Part shown: piece after piece, positions 1-8,971 of the stretch
Layout: the number at the start of each line of letters is the position of its first letter
Position numbering within the stretch: the stretch's first letter is position 1
DNA from: an uncultured Oceanobacter sp.
Lineage (GTDB): Bacteria; Pseudomonadota; Gammaproteobacteria; Pseudomonadales; Oceanobacteraceae
Direction: 5' to 3'
DNA: 64,000 nucleotides
NCBI GenBank assembly: GCA_913061185.1
Contig: CAJXTI010000015.1
Span: forward strand, 1-64,000
Translations under genes and position numbers: made by a program
The notes under the pieces: model-generated
Told to the model about the DNA's origin: nothing
Database searches by the model: none
What the model saw: the letters and a program-made list of their open reading frames with translations, nothing else

Positions 1-46
1 AGATTTCTGCCTGTCTCGTGGGCTCGGAGATGTGTATAAGAGACAG
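1..46 (+). other. Nextera i7 sequencing adapter (non-genomic)
   Basis: Positions 28-46 are the Tn5 mosaic-end sequence and 13-27 are the fixed Nextera read-2 adapter stem. Positions 5-12 read TTCTGCCT, which matches the N703 index, and 1-4 are the last bases of the P7 flow-cell primer. This is library adapter left at the contig end. Genomic sequence begins at 47. Confidence 0.97.
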
Positions 47-337
47 GTTCTGGAACTTGCGGCCAACTCCGGCATGAACAATCTGGTGTTCGTTCATACG
101 GGTCAGCTCCTGGCCCTTGAACTTGATCGAGCCTTCGGTGGCTTTGGTGCGGCCGCAGATCAGATCCAGCACCGTGGTTTTACCTGCGCCGTTGGGGCCG
201 ATGATCACCCGGATTTCCTGTTCTTCGACGTACAGCGACAGATCACTCACGGCCTTGAAGCCATCAAAGGAAACCGTCAACCCTTCGACGCTCAGAACAA
301 AGTCCTTCTGCTCGATGTGCTTGTTAACTGCCAGCAT
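47..337 (-). CDS. urtD: Urea ABC transporter ATP-binding protein UrtD (3' part missing)
   Basis: First 97 codons of an ABC ATPase, cut by the adapter at the contig end. The Walker A motif GPNGAGKT lies near residue 46, preceded by a family-typical start with a diverged N-terminal tail. In the Urt system UrtD and UrtE power high-affinity urea import through UrtB and UrtC. The ATG at 337 overlaps the end of urtC by 14 bp and has an AAGGAG ribosome site inside urtC. The identity rests on the Walker region plus operon position after urtA-B-C. urtE would lie beyond the contig end. Confidence 0.88.
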
Positions 338-1562
338 GGCTGTGCTCCTTGGTATTGAAGGTGTCGGCATTGGCGGTATTGGCGGTATTGGCGGTATTGG
401 CGGTATTGGCGGTATTGTCGGTAGCTGAGGTCGTTGCGTTGTTAGTGGTGGTATCTGGCAGGGCAGCGGGCGTTTTGGTTTTGCAGAACCGTGCCTTGAT
501 TCGCGGCTCGATATGCGTGCTCCAGACCCCGGCCAGGCCGTTCGGGAATGCCATTACCACGCCGATGAACAAGGCACCCATGGCGAACAGCCACAGCTCG
601 GGAAAGGATTCCGAGAAGCTGGTCTTGGCAGCGTTGACCAGTAAGGTGCCGTACACCGCGCCGAGAATAGAAAGACGCCCACCAACGGCGCAGAAGATCA
701 CCATCTCGATCGACGGCACGATGCCGACGAAGGTCGGTGACATAAAGCCCACTTGCAGCGCGAACATGGCACCACCAATAGCCGAGAACACTGCGGCCAG
801 GCAGAAGATGAAAATCTTGAAGGCGGATACGTCGTAGCCGGAAAAGCGCACCCGGTCTTCCCGTTCCCGCATCGCTACCAGCAGCCGACCGAGTTTGCTG
901 TTAATCACGTATTTGGCGATAAACAGACAGCCGAACAGGCAGGCAACACAGACAAAATAGAGAACGTATTTGGCGCTGTCGGTACGGATATCCCAGCCAT
1001 GCAGGGTGCGCAGGTCGGTAATACCGTTAACGCCACCGGTGTAGCCTTGCTGGCCAATGATCAGGATGGTCAGGATGGCGGCGACGGCCTGGGTAATGAT
1101 GGCGAAATACACGCCACCGACGCGGCGTTTGAACATGGCCACCGCGACGACAAAGGCAAAGATCGCCGGTACCGCAATAATGGCAATCAGGGTAAAGCCG
1201 AAGCTGTGGAAGGGTTCCCAGAACCAGGGCAGTGCGGTGATTTGGTTCCAGTCCATAAAGTCGGGAATTCCCGGCGTTGACTGAATGGTGGTGTTTTCCG
1301 GGCTGGAGGCTTCCAGCTTGAGGAACATCGCCATGCAATAGCCGCCAAGGCCAAAGAAAACCCCCTGGCCCAGGCTCAGAATGCCGCCGTAGCCCCAGCA
1401 CAACACCAGGCCAATAGCGACGAAGGAGTAGGTCAGGTATTTACCCACCAGATTGAGGCGGAAAATATCCATCGACAACGGCAGTATCACCACCAGTAAC
1501 AGCGCCAGGATCAACATGTGCGTCATTTGGTAACGCGCGAAGAATTGGGTAATCGGATTCAT
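324..1562 (-). CDS. urtC: Urea ABC transporter permease UrtC
   Basis: Inner-membrane permease of the branched-chain/urea (LivM-like) family, 412 aa with about nine hydrophobic segments. The ATG at 1562 is preferred over an in-frame TTG at 1568 because it has an AAGAGG site at good distance. Hallmarks include the conserved GYGGILSLGQGVFFGLGGY stretch near residue 60 and AVGGRLSILGAVYGT near residue 295. The C-terminus is odd: after the last membrane segment comes a hydrophilic, Thr/Asn/Ala-rich tail of about 50 residues containing Asn-Thr-Ala repeats encoded by a 9-bp tandem repeat. The gene starts 10 bp after urtB ends and overlaps urtD by 14 bp, so translation is probably coupled. Confidence 0.93.
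   Translation of the reverse strand: MNPITQFFARYQMTHMLILALLLVVILPLSMDIFRLNLVGKYLTYSFVAIGLVLCWGYGGILSLGQGVFFGLGGYCMAMFLKLEASSPENTTIQSTPGIPDFMDWNQITALPWFWEPFHSFGFTLIAIIAVPAIFAFVVAVAMFKRRVGGVYFAIITQAVAAILTILIIGQQGYTGGVNGITDLRTLHGWDIRTDSAKYVLYFVCVACLFGCLFIAKYVINSKLGRLLVAMREREDRVRFSGYDVSAFKIFIFCLAAVFSAIGGAMFALQVGFMSPTFVGIVPSIEMVIFCAVGGRLSILGAVYGTLLVNAAKTSFSESFPELWLFAMGALFIGVVMAFPNGLAGVWSTHIEPRIKARFCKTKTPAALPDTTTNNATTSATDNTANTANTANTANTANADTFNTKEHSHAGS
369..422 (+). repeat. 9-bp tandem repeat inside urtC
   Basis: Five perfect copies of ATTGGCGGT (369-413) followed by one copy with a single change (414-422). On the coding strand each unit adds three residues (Asn, Thr, Ala) to the UrtC tail. Because the unit is a multiple of three, copy-number changes would keep the frame. 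Confidence 0.97.
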
Positions 1563-1572
1563 GGGCAACCTC

Positions 1573-2502
1573 TTATTTCCGTATCTTCAGAGAGAACAGC
1601 CCTTGTGGACGCAGCATCAGGATGCCAACCACGACGAGCAGGGTAAGAACTTTGGCCATCGAACCACTGAGGAAAAATTCCATGGTCGATTGCGCCTGGG
1701 AGATGGTAAAAGCCGAGGCGACCGTGCCCAGCAAGCTGGAGGCTCCACCAAACACCACCACCAAAAAGGTATCGACGATATAAAGCTGGCCAGAGGTCGG
1801 GCCGGTAGAACCGATCATGGTGAAGGCGGATCCGGCGATACCGGCAATGCCGCAACCGAGGGCAAAGGTCAGGCGGTCTACCATTGCGGTATTGATGCCG
1901 ACGGCGGAGGCCATCGGTCGGTTCTGCACCACGGCGCGGGTTTGTTTGCCGAGTCGGGATTTCTGCATCATCAGCCAGACGCCCACCGTTACTACCAGGG
2001 TGATGGCCATCACGAACAAACCATTGATCGGAATTTCCACCATGTCGGTCAGGGCGATGGAACCCATCAGCCAGTCGGGCAGGGTGACGCCGACTTCGCG
2101 GGTGCCAAAAATGGTGCGGTACAGCTGTTGCAAAATCAGGCTCAGGCCCCAGGTGGCCAACAGGGTGTCGAGCGGGCGTTTGTAGAGGTGCCGGATCATG
2201 GCCCATTCAACCAGCGCCCCGAGTGCCCCGGCGGCAAAGAAGGCCAGAATCAGGGCGACAAAAAAGTACGCGTCATAGAAGGATTCGGGCAGATACGACG
2301 AAAAAATATGGGATGTCAGGTAGGTCGTGTAGGCACCGAGAATCATGAATTCGCCGTGCGCCATATTGATGACGCCCATTTGGCCGAAAATAATCGCCAG
2401 CCCCAGCGCCATCAGAACAAAAACAGAAAACAGAATAAGACCGGCAAAACCTTGCATGGCAAAGATTGAGGTCAGTTCGGTCATGGTGTAATCGGCAAAC
2501 AT
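1573..2502 (-). CDS. urtB: Urea ABC transporter permease UrtB
   Basis: LivH-like inner-membrane permease, 309 aa. Conserved features include the GLAIIFGQMGVINMAHGEF segment around residue 35, typical of LivH/UrtB proteins, and FGGASSLLGT near residue 250. The start ATG at 2502 follows a GGGAGG site eight bases upstream. It pairs with UrtC to form the urea channel. It lies 87 bp after urtA and is followed closely by urtC, consistent with one urtABCD(E) transcript. Confidence 0.95.
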   Translation of the reverse strand: MFADYTMTELTSIFAMQGFAGLILFSVFVLMALGLAIIFGQMGVINMAHGEFMILGAYTTYLTSHIFSSYLPESFYDAYFFVALILAFFAAGALGALVEWAMIRHLYKRPLDTLLATWGLSLILQQLYRTIFGTREVGVTLPDWLMGSIALTDMVEIPINGLFVMAITLVVTVGVWLMMQKSRLGKQTRAVVQNRPMASAVGINTAMVDRLTFALGCGIAGIAGSAFTMIGSTGPTSGQLYIVDTFLVVVFGGASSLLGTVASAFTISQAQSTMEFFLSGSMAKVLTLLVVVGILMLRPQGLFSLKIRK

Positions 2503-2589
2503 GGTGTGTCCTCCCAGTGGTTTGGAGCAGTACGAACAGCGCGATGAACCTGGTTGAAAGCGGCCCGCAGGGGCCGCTTGTTGCCGTTC

Positions 2590-3852
2590 TTACTGGTAAC
2601 CTTTAGGGAAGGGGTTGGGTTCGATCAGCTCGGCACTCTCGTAAACCACCTTGTACTGGCCATCCAGCTGAGCGCGGCCGATGCGGGTCTTGGACCACAA
2701 GTGGTGGTTTGGATGCACGCGCACATAGCCTTCAGGTGCGGTGGTGAGTTCGATGCCAGGAGAGGCTTCACGGACTTTGTCGATGTCGAATGAACCGGCT
2801 TTTTCAACCGCTGCTTTCCACAACCATGGGCCGAGGTAGGCTGCCTGGGTGACGTCGCCGATAACAATGTCCTTGCCATATTTTGCCTTGAAGGCTTTGA
2901 CGAAGGCGGCGTTGTTGGCGTTAGGCAGACTCTGGAAGTACTTCATGGAGGCGTAGATGCCGTCGATGTTCTCGCCACCGATACCGAGGATTTCGTCTTC
3001 AGTCACCGAAATGGTCAGGAACAACGGCTTCTCTTTGGTCATGTCGATACCTGCGGCTTTCAACTGCTTGTAGAACGCCACGTTGGAACCACCGACCACG
3101 GAGATAAACACTACGTCAGGCTTTTTCAGCTTGATCTTGTTGATAACGGAGTTGAACTGGGTGTGTCCAAGCGGGTAGTACTCTTCGCCAACCACTTGTT
3201 CGTGCAGCACGTTTTCGATGTGCTTGCGGGCAATCTTGTTGGAGGTACGTGGCCAGATGTAGTCCGAGCCGAGCAGGAAGTATTTTTTTGCGCCCTTGGT
3301 TTCTGACGCCCAGTTCAGACCTTCGAGAATCTGCTGGGTGGCTTCCTGGCCGGTATAAATCACGTTCGGAGACTGTTCCAGTCCCTCGTAGAAGGTAGGG
3401 TAATAGAGCATGCCGTTGTATTGTTCGAACACGGGCAAGACGGCTTTGCGGGAAGCCGAGGTCCAGCAGCCGAATACCGCTGCGACCTTGTCGCTGACCA
3501 GCAGTTTCTTGGCTTTTTCAGCGAAGGTTGGCCAGTCACTGGCACCATCTTCCTGGGTGTATTCGATCTTGCGGCCCAACACGCCACCCATGGCATTGAT
3601 CTGGTCGATGGCCAGTTTTTCTGCCTGCACAGAACCGGTTTCGCTGATGGCCATGGTGCCCGTTACCGAGTGCAGGATACCAACAGTGACCGTGCTGTCG
3701 GTCACTGCCAGGCCGGTTGTGTTGGCACTGTCGGCCAGCACTGGCAAGCTGAAATGAGCCATCGCCAGTGTTGCGGGAATCGCCAGCATGTTACGTAGCA
3801 GAGTACGGCGTGTACCTCTGAGCGAGTCGTAATTCCTTGATTTTGAAATCAT
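2590..3852 (-). CDS. urtA: Urea ABC transporter substrate-binding protein UrtA
   Basis: Periplasmic type I binding protein, 420 aa, first gene of the operon. The N-terminus has a TRRTLLR motif followed by a hydrophobic stretch and an ALADS-like cleavage region near residue 41, so export by the Tat route is likely. The mature part is UrtA-like throughout, including GILHSVTGTMAISE, the YYPTFYEGLEQSPNVIYTG region and the C-terminal VRVHPNHHLWSKTRIG. Binds urea or short amides and delivers them to UrtBC. It is divergent from the permease-kinase gene across a 193-bp gap that must hold both promoters. Confidence 0.96.
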   Translation of the reverse strand: MISKSRNYDSLRGTRRTLLRNMLAIPATLAMAHFSLPVLADSANTTGLAVTDSTVTVGILHSVTGTMAISETGSVQAEKLAIDQINAMGGVLGRKIEYTQEDGASDWPTFAEKAKKLLVSDKVAAVFGCWTSASRKAVLPVFEQYNGMLYYPTFYEGLEQSPNVIYTGQEATQQILEGLNWASETKGAKKYFLLGSDYIWPRTSNKIARKHIENVLHEQVVGEEYYPLGHTQFNSVINKIKLKKPDVVFISVVGGSNVAFYKQLKAAGIDMTKEKPLFLTISVTEDEILGIGGENIDGIYASMKYFQSLPNANNAAFVKAFKAKYGKDIVIGDVTQAAYLGPWLWKAAVEKAGSFDIDKVREASPGIELTTAPEGYVRVHPNHHLWSKTRIGRAQLDGQYKVVYESAELIEPNPFPKGYQ

Positions 3853-4045
3853 AATTGGGCCTCTTCATGGGTTCTGCTGTTAGCGTAAGGAACGTTATTC
3901 AGCATCCATCATCGGCCCGGGAAAACATATTCGCGTCTTGTGACACCGGTGTACGTACATTGACGCATACCCGCCAGCAGGGCTTGTCGTTATGGTCTTG
4001 ATTCATTAGGAAAGGCGATTTGGTCGCCGTGGGTAAATACAGGTT

Positions 4046-7000
4046 ATGCCGCAACCGTCGCCGTACTCGAGTCGCCGAAGTTACAACCGTTGGGTAGCGA
4101 ATCAGACGCTGGAAGACTTTGCGTTACGCTTCACCGCCAAAAATGCCCGGCGCTGGTCAGCGGCGCGGGTTTCCAACACCGCGTTGGGGGCCATTTCGTT
4201 TCTGGCGATGGAAGCGATTGGCGCTACGGTGACGCTGATGTACGGCTTTCACTCTGCGGTGGCGGCCATCATGATGGTGTCGGCGCTGATTTTTCTGACC
4301 TCCATTCCGATCAGTTATTACGCTGCCCGGTATGGGGTGGATATCGACCTGCTCAGCCGGGGTGCCGGGTTTGGCTATATTGGTTCGACCGTTACCTCGC
4401 TGATTTACGCCTCGTTCACGTTTATTTTTTTTGCGATCGAAGCGGCCATCATGGCGTCGGCGATGGACATGCTGTTTGGCATGCCACTGTGGGTCGGTTA
4501 CCTGTTCAGCTCCTTGCTGGTGATCCCGTTGGTTACCCACGGCATCACCGTGATCAGCCGCTTTCAGTTGTGGAGTCAGCCGCTCTGGATCGTGCTGCAG
4601 GTACTGCCGTTTGTGTTTATTCTCTGGCAGGAATGGTCTGCGGCGACGGAGTGGGTGAACTATCCGGGCACGATGTCGGTGGCAGAGGATAGCCATCGCG
4701 ATGGCAGCCATTTTAATCTGATGTTTTTTGGTGCGGCGTCGGCGGTGGTGTTTGCCTTGATCGCCCAGATTGGCGAGCAGGTCGACTTTCTGCGCTTTTT
4801 GCCCGAGCCAAAACCAAACCATCGACTGCGCTGGTGGCTGGCCTTGCTGGGCGGCGGGCCAGGCTGGATTGTGGTCGGTATGATGAAAATTCTGGCAGGC
4901 TCCTTTTTGGCGGTGCTGGCGGTGCGTTCCGGCATGTCGATTGCCGAGGCTTCTGATCCGACCCGTATTTATTACGTGGCTTTCGGTTACCTGACCCAAT
5001 CACCGATGGCGAACCTGGCTCTGACCGGCCTGTTTGTGGTGCTGTGTCAGGTCAAGATCAATGTCACCAACGCGTATGCCGGTTCCATTGCCTGGTCGAA
5101 TTTCTTTTCCCGCCTGACCCACAGCCACCCTGGCCGGGTGGTGTGGCTGGTCTTTAATGTGATCATCGCGCTGTTGCTGATGATGCTGGGGGTGTATGAA
5201 TCGCTGGAGCGGATTCTGGGGATTTATGCCAACGTTGCAGTGGCCTGGGTCGGGGCGCTGGTTGCCGATCTGGTGATCAACAAGCCCTTGGGTTTGAGTC
5301 CCAAACACATTGAGTTCAAGCGGGCTTACCTGTACGACATCAATCCGGTGGGATTTGGTGCGATGGTGCTGGCATCGGTGATCGGGGTGATGAGTTTTAT
5401 GGGGGTGTTTGGTGCTGTTGCCCAGGCGCTGTCGCCCTACATTGCGCTGGCAACGGCGCTGGTGGTGTCGCCGTTGATTGCAATGCTGACCCGTGGGCGT
5501 TTTTACCTGGCCCGTGAGGTGATTGTGCAGGACTCGGCGGTCTGTGAATGTGTGGTCTGCAACAACCATTTTGACTCGGAAGATATCGCCAGCTGTCCGT
5601 TGTATAAAGGCGCGATTTGCTCCTTGTGCTGCACGCTGGAATCCCGCTGCCACGACCTCTGCAAGGAAAACGCCCGCCTGAGTGACCAGATTCAGCAGTT
5701 GCTGGAAATTCTGCTGCCAACCTGGATGGTGGAGCGCATGAACCCGAGGTTGCTGCAGTTTTGCGGCTTGATGGCGATTATCGGCTTTATCGTGGGTGGG
5801 CTGTTCTGGATGGTGTATGCCCAGATTCCCGCCTATGCCGAAGGACACTCATTACTCGCCGGTACTCTGATACAGGTGTATCTGCTGTTACTGATTATTA
5901 TTGGTGTACTGATCTGGTTGTTTGTGCTGGCGAATGAGAGCCGGATGTTTGCCCTTAATGAATCCCAGCGCCAGACCGGATTATTGCAACAGGAGATTGC
6001 TGCACACGAAGTGACCGATCGCGCCCTGCAGCAATCCAAGGAACTGGCCGAAGCCGCCAACCGCGCCAAAAGCCGCTATCTGGGCGGCATCAGTCACGAG
6101 TTACGCAGCCCGCTGAACTCCATTATTGGCTATGCCCAATTGCTGGAAAAAGACACTACGCTGTCTGTTCGGCAACGGGACAAGGTGAAACTGATTCACC
6201 GTAGCGGTGACCATCTGGCCGATCTGATTGAAGGGCTGCTGGATATTTCCCGGATTGAAGCCGGTCGGCTGGAAATTCACCGTGACGAGTTTGATCTGCA
6301 TCGTTTATTGGATGAGCTGGTGGATATGTTCCGGCTCCAGGCCGAAGACAAAGGCATTCGATTTATCTATCAGCCCGGCCCGTACCTGCCACACATTGTC
6401 CGTTCGGACGAAAAACATCTGCGCCAGATTCTGATCAACCTGCTCTCCAATGCCGTCAAATTTACTACGGTTGGTCAGGTTTCGTTAGCCATCAGCTACC
6501 GTAGCCAGGTGGCCGAATTTATGGTGACGGATACCGGCCCCGGCATCAGTGATTACGATATGCAGCGCATATTCCTGCCGTTTGAACGGATTCGTAAACC
6601 CGGTTTGCCACAGACGCCAGGGACGGGTCTTGGCTTGACCATCTCCCGTTTGCTGGCCGACATCATGGGGGGTGACATTCATGTGGACAGCCAGTCGGGC
6701 CGAGGGAGTGTGTTCCGTTTGTCGATGATGTTAGCCAGTGTGGCAACACCAGGGCCGGGGGTTGCGCCGGAGCGCAAGATTGTTGGTTACCAGGGCAGTG
6801 GGAAAACCTTGCTGGTGGTCGACGATGACGCCACCCATCGGGGGTTGATCAGTGAGATCCTGACGCCGGTGGGATTTGAGGTGCTGGAAGCAGAAGATGG
6901 CTACGCTTGTCAGCGGGTTTTACACCAGACCCATGTGGATCTGTTGCTGATGGATATCTCCATGCCGGGCATGACCGGTTGGCAGCTGCTGCGGCAATTA

Positions 7001-7441
7001 CGTGATGAGGGTGTGAAAAGCCCCGTTGTGATGGTGTCAGCGGATGCGGAAGACCGTCAGTCCGCGCTGGCCCAGGGAGATGCCAGTGAGCAGGGAAAAC
7101 GCCTGAATGATGGTTACCTGATCAAGCCGATCCGTGATCGCAAGCTGCTTGATCTGGTGGCCAGAGTATTGGATTTGCAATGGCAATATGAAGACGATGA
7201 GATTGCAGTGAACAACAAGACCGCCATCGGTAGCGATTGCGATATGACACGATCAGAAGCACGGGAACTGCTGGCGGCGGCTGAACTGGGCCATCTTGCC
7301 GGTATGGAAGCCGTGCTCGCCGACATGGAACAGCGGCAAGCTGCTGCTGATGTACAGTGGCAGATACGTCACCATCTCTCGGCCTTCCGGTTCGATGAGC
7401 TCATCACACTGGCGAAAAAGGTGATCAACCATGAAACATAG
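4046..7441 (+). CDS. NCS1 permease-hybrid histidine kinase fusion (sensor kinase/receiver)
   Basis: An 1131-aa membrane sensor. Residues about 20-490 form a complete NCS1 (nucleobase/allantoin/cytosine permease) fold with around twelve membrane segments. A Cys-rich stretch follows (about 500-540; CECVVC, CPLYKGAICSLCC, CHDLC), then two more membrane helices (about 570-640) and a short coiled coil. The HisKA helix carries the phospho-acceptor His in ISHELRSP near 683. The HATPase domain ends with TGLGLTISRLLADIMGG, and a receiver domain (about 925-1050) has acceptor Asp in LLMDISMP and Lys in LIKPI. The last 70 residues look Hpt-sized but lack a clear Hpt histidine motif. The ribosome site is weak. 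Overlaps the response-regulator gene by 11 bp. Its place opposite urtA suggests it senses urea or a purine-degradation intermediate; that is inference. Confidence 0.92.
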   Translation: MPQPSPYSSRRSYNRWVANQTLEDFALRFTAKNARRWSAARVSNTALGAISFLAMEAIGATVTLMYGFHSAVAAIMMVSALIFLTSIPISYYAARYGVDIDLLSRGAGFGYIGSTVTSLIYASFTFIFFAIEAAIMASAMDMLFGMPLWVGYLFSSLLVIPLVTHGITVISRFQLWSQPLWIVLQVLPFVFILWQEWSAATEWVNYPGTMSVAEDSHRDGSHFNLMFFGAASAVVFALIAQIGEQVDFLRFLPEPKPNHRLRWWLALLGGGPGWIVVGMMKILAGSFLAVLAVRSGMSIAEASDPTRIYYVAFGYLTQSPMANLALTGLFVVLCQVKINVTNAYAGSIAWSNFFSRLTHSHPGRVVWLVFNVIIALLLMMLGVYESLERILGIYANVAVAWVGALVADLVINKPLGLSPKHIEFKRAYLYDINPVGFGAMVLASVIGVMSFMGVFGAVAQALSPYIALATALVVSPLIAMLTRGRFYLAREVIVQDSAVCECVVCNNHFDSEDIASCPLYKGAICSLCCTLESRCHDLCKENARLSDQIQQLLEILLPTWMVERMNPRLLQFCGLMAIIGFIVGGLFWMVYAQIPAYAEGHSLLAGTLIQVYLLLLIIIGVLIWLFVLANESRMFALNESQRQTGLLQQEIAAHEVTDRALQQSKELAEAANRAKSRYLGGISHELRSPLNSIIGYAQLLEKDTTLSVRQRDKVKLIHRSGDHLADLIEGLLDISRIEAGRLEIHRDEFDLHRLLDELVDMFRLQAEDKGIRFIYQPGPYLPHIVRSDEKHLRQILINLLSNAVKFTTVGQVSLAISYRSQVAEFMVTDTGPGISDYDMQRIFLPFERIRKPGLPQTPGTGLGLTISRLLADIMGGDIHVDSQSGRGSVFRLSMMLASVATPGPGVAPERKIVGYQGSGKTLLVVDDDATHRGLISEILTPVGFEVLEAEDGYACQRVLHQTHVDLLLMDISMPGMTGWQLLRQLRDEGVKSPVVMVSADAEDRQSALAQGDASEQGKRLNDGYLIKPIRDRKLLDLVARVLDLQWQYEDDEIAVNNKTAIGSDCDMTRSEARELLAAAELGHLAGMEAVLADMEQRQAAADVQWQIRHHLSAFRFDELITLAKKVINHET

Positions 7442-8363
7442 TGCGACCCACACGTCTTCCGGAAACAGCACTCGTGGGGTGGTACTGATAGCAGACGATA
7501 CCATCGAGTCGCTGGGTATGCTGAATGAAACACTCGTTCAGGCTGGCTACACCGTACTGGTCGCTATGGATGGTTTGCAGGCCTTGGCAGTGGCCGAAAG
7601 AATGATGCCGGATCTGATTCTGATGGATGCCATCATGCCCAACATGGATGGCTTCGAAGCCTGTGAGGCACTCAAAAAAGATCCGGATCTGGAAGGTATT
7701 CCGGTGATCTTCATGACCGGATTGAGTGACAGTATCGATGTCGTGCGCGGGCTGGAAGCCGGAGGCGTGGATTATGTCACCAAGCCGGTCAATCTGGATG
7801 TGTTGCTGGCCCGAGTTCAGGTGCATATCACCAATGCGCGCAAGACACGCCGGGCAATCGGTTCCTTGAATGAGATTGGTCAGCCCACGTTTGCCTGCGA
7901 TGTGCATGGGCAACTGTTGTGGTGTTCCAGTCGTACTATTGAAGTGCTGGCCAAAGCCGGGTTATCGGAGCATGACTTTCAGGAAGCAACCAGCGCCTTT
8001 CTGGCCTCGTGGTTTGCCAGCGCACCAGAACGATTCCAGCAAGTCAGAATTGAACAGACCAGCAGCCCATTGCTGGTGAAATTTCTGGGTTTACCCGCTC
8101 CCGGTGAATATTTATTGCGGCTGGTGGATGATGACGAAGTATCGCTGCGGCAAACGCTGCGCGACCATTTTCAGCTGACGGTACGGGAAGCTGAAGTCTT
8201 GCTGTGGTTATCGCGAGGCAAAACCAATCAGGAAATCGGCCGGATTCTGTCCATGAGCCCCCGCACGGTTAACAAACACCTCGAAACCGTATTCCGCAAG
8301 ATGGGGGTCGAGAATCGCACCTCTGCGGCGGCTCTCAGCCTGGGTTATCTGAGTCGGCTGTGA
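7431..8363 (+). CDS. Response regulator, receiver plus LuxR-type HTH
   Basis: 310 aa. The N-terminal receiver domain (about 18-135) has an acidic pair in IADD, the phospho-acceptor Asp in LILMDAIMPNMDG and Lys in VTKPV. A 100-residue middle region of unknown fold is followed by a C-terminal LuxR/NarL helix-turn-helix (about 245-305) with LTVREAEVLLWLSRGKTNQEI. It overlaps the preceding kinase gene by 11 bp and is its obvious cognate regulator. The urt operon, divergent from this pair, is the natural candidate target. Confidence 0.93.
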   Translation: MKHSATHTSSGNSTRGVVLIADDTIESLGMLNETLVQAGYTVLVAMDGLQALAVAERMMPDLILMDAIMPNMDGFEACEALKKDPDLEGIPVIFMTGLSDSIDVVRGLEAGGVDYVTKPVNLDVLLARVQVHITNARKTRRAIGSLNEIGQPTFACDVHGQLLWCSSRTIEVLAKAGLSEHDFQEATSAFLASWFASAPERFQQVRIEQTSSPLLVKFLGLPAPGEYLLRLVDDDEVSLRQTLRDHFQLTVREAEVLLWLSRGKTNQEIGRILSMSPRTVNKHLETVFRKMGVENRTSAAALSLGYLSRL

Positions 8364-8422
8364 CGCGCAGTTCAACAGCCTGCTAGACTCCGGACATTGA
8401 GCGAACACAGGAAACGACAAAC

Positions 8423-8971
8423 ATGAGTCAGCAAGACAATCTGGTATGGATGGATCTGGAAATGACCGGTCTGGAGCCAGAACGGGATGTGATTATCGAA
8501 ATCGCGACCATCGTGACCGATGGTAATCTGAATCTGATTGCCGAAGGCCCGGTGATGGCGGTGTATCAACCGGCTATCCTGCTGGACGCCATGGATGAGT
8601 GGAATACCCGCACCCATGGTAATTCCGGGCTGGTCGAACGGGTCAGCAACAGCACGATTACTTGTCGTGATGCGGAACAAAAGACGCTGGCGTTTCTCCG
8701 TCAGCACCTCAAGGCCGGTACGTCGCCGCTGTGTGGCAACAGCATTCATCAGGATCGCCGCTTTCTGGTCAAATACATGCCGGAGCTGGAAGCGTTTTTC
8801 CATTATCGCAATCTTGACGTCAGCACCCTGAAAGAACTGGCCAAGCGCTGGAATCCAGCGGTGGTGTCTTCATTCAAAAAAGCCGGCAGCCATCAGGCTC
8901 TGGATGATATTCGTGAATCGATTGCCGAACTGGCGCACTACCGCGAGCATTTTCTGCGCTTGCCTGAGTAA
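8423..8971 (+). CDS. orn: Oligoribonuclease
   Basis: DEDDh 3'-5' exonuclease, 182 aa, which degrades 2-5 nt RNAs and pGpG to mononucleotides at the end of RNA and c-di-GMP turnover. The full-length family sequence starts with [12 protein letters not shown] (exo I Asp/Glu), has [10 protein letters not shown] in exo II and [11 protein letters not shown] in exo III. An AGGAAA site precedes the ATG. In Pseudomonas-type genomes orn neighbours queG; here a 12-kb accessory block separates them. Confidence 0.98.
   Translation: MSQQDNLVWMDLEMTGLEPERDVIIEIATIVTDGNLNLIAEGPVMAVYQPAILLDAMDEWNTRTHGNSGLVERVSNSTITCRDAEQKTLAFLRQHLKAGTSPLCGNSIHQDRRFLVKYMPELEAFFHYRNLDVSTLKELAKRWNPAVVSSFKKAGSHQALDDIRESIAELAHYREHFLRLPE

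Noticed and set aside
32..358. Open frame on the plus strand at the window start
   Set aside because: It begins inside the adapter and is the reverse of urtD; no family features.
349..837. Plus-strand frame with Val-Leu-Ala repeats
   Set aside because: It is the shadow of the urtC repeat; the minus strand carries the real permease.
1561..2469. Long plus-strand frame of about 300 codons
   Set aside because: Antisense to urtB, rich in Gln/His/Gly as expected for reversed coding sequence, with no domain.
3853..4045. Search for a sigma-54 promoter or NtrC-like site before urtA
   Set aside because: No -24/-12 pair with correct spacing was seen in the gap on either strand; nitrogen control cannot be claimed from sequence.
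4157..4999. Long minus-strand frame opposite the permease-kinase
   Set aside because: Antisense shadow; composition rich in Arg, His and Gln and no recognisable fold.
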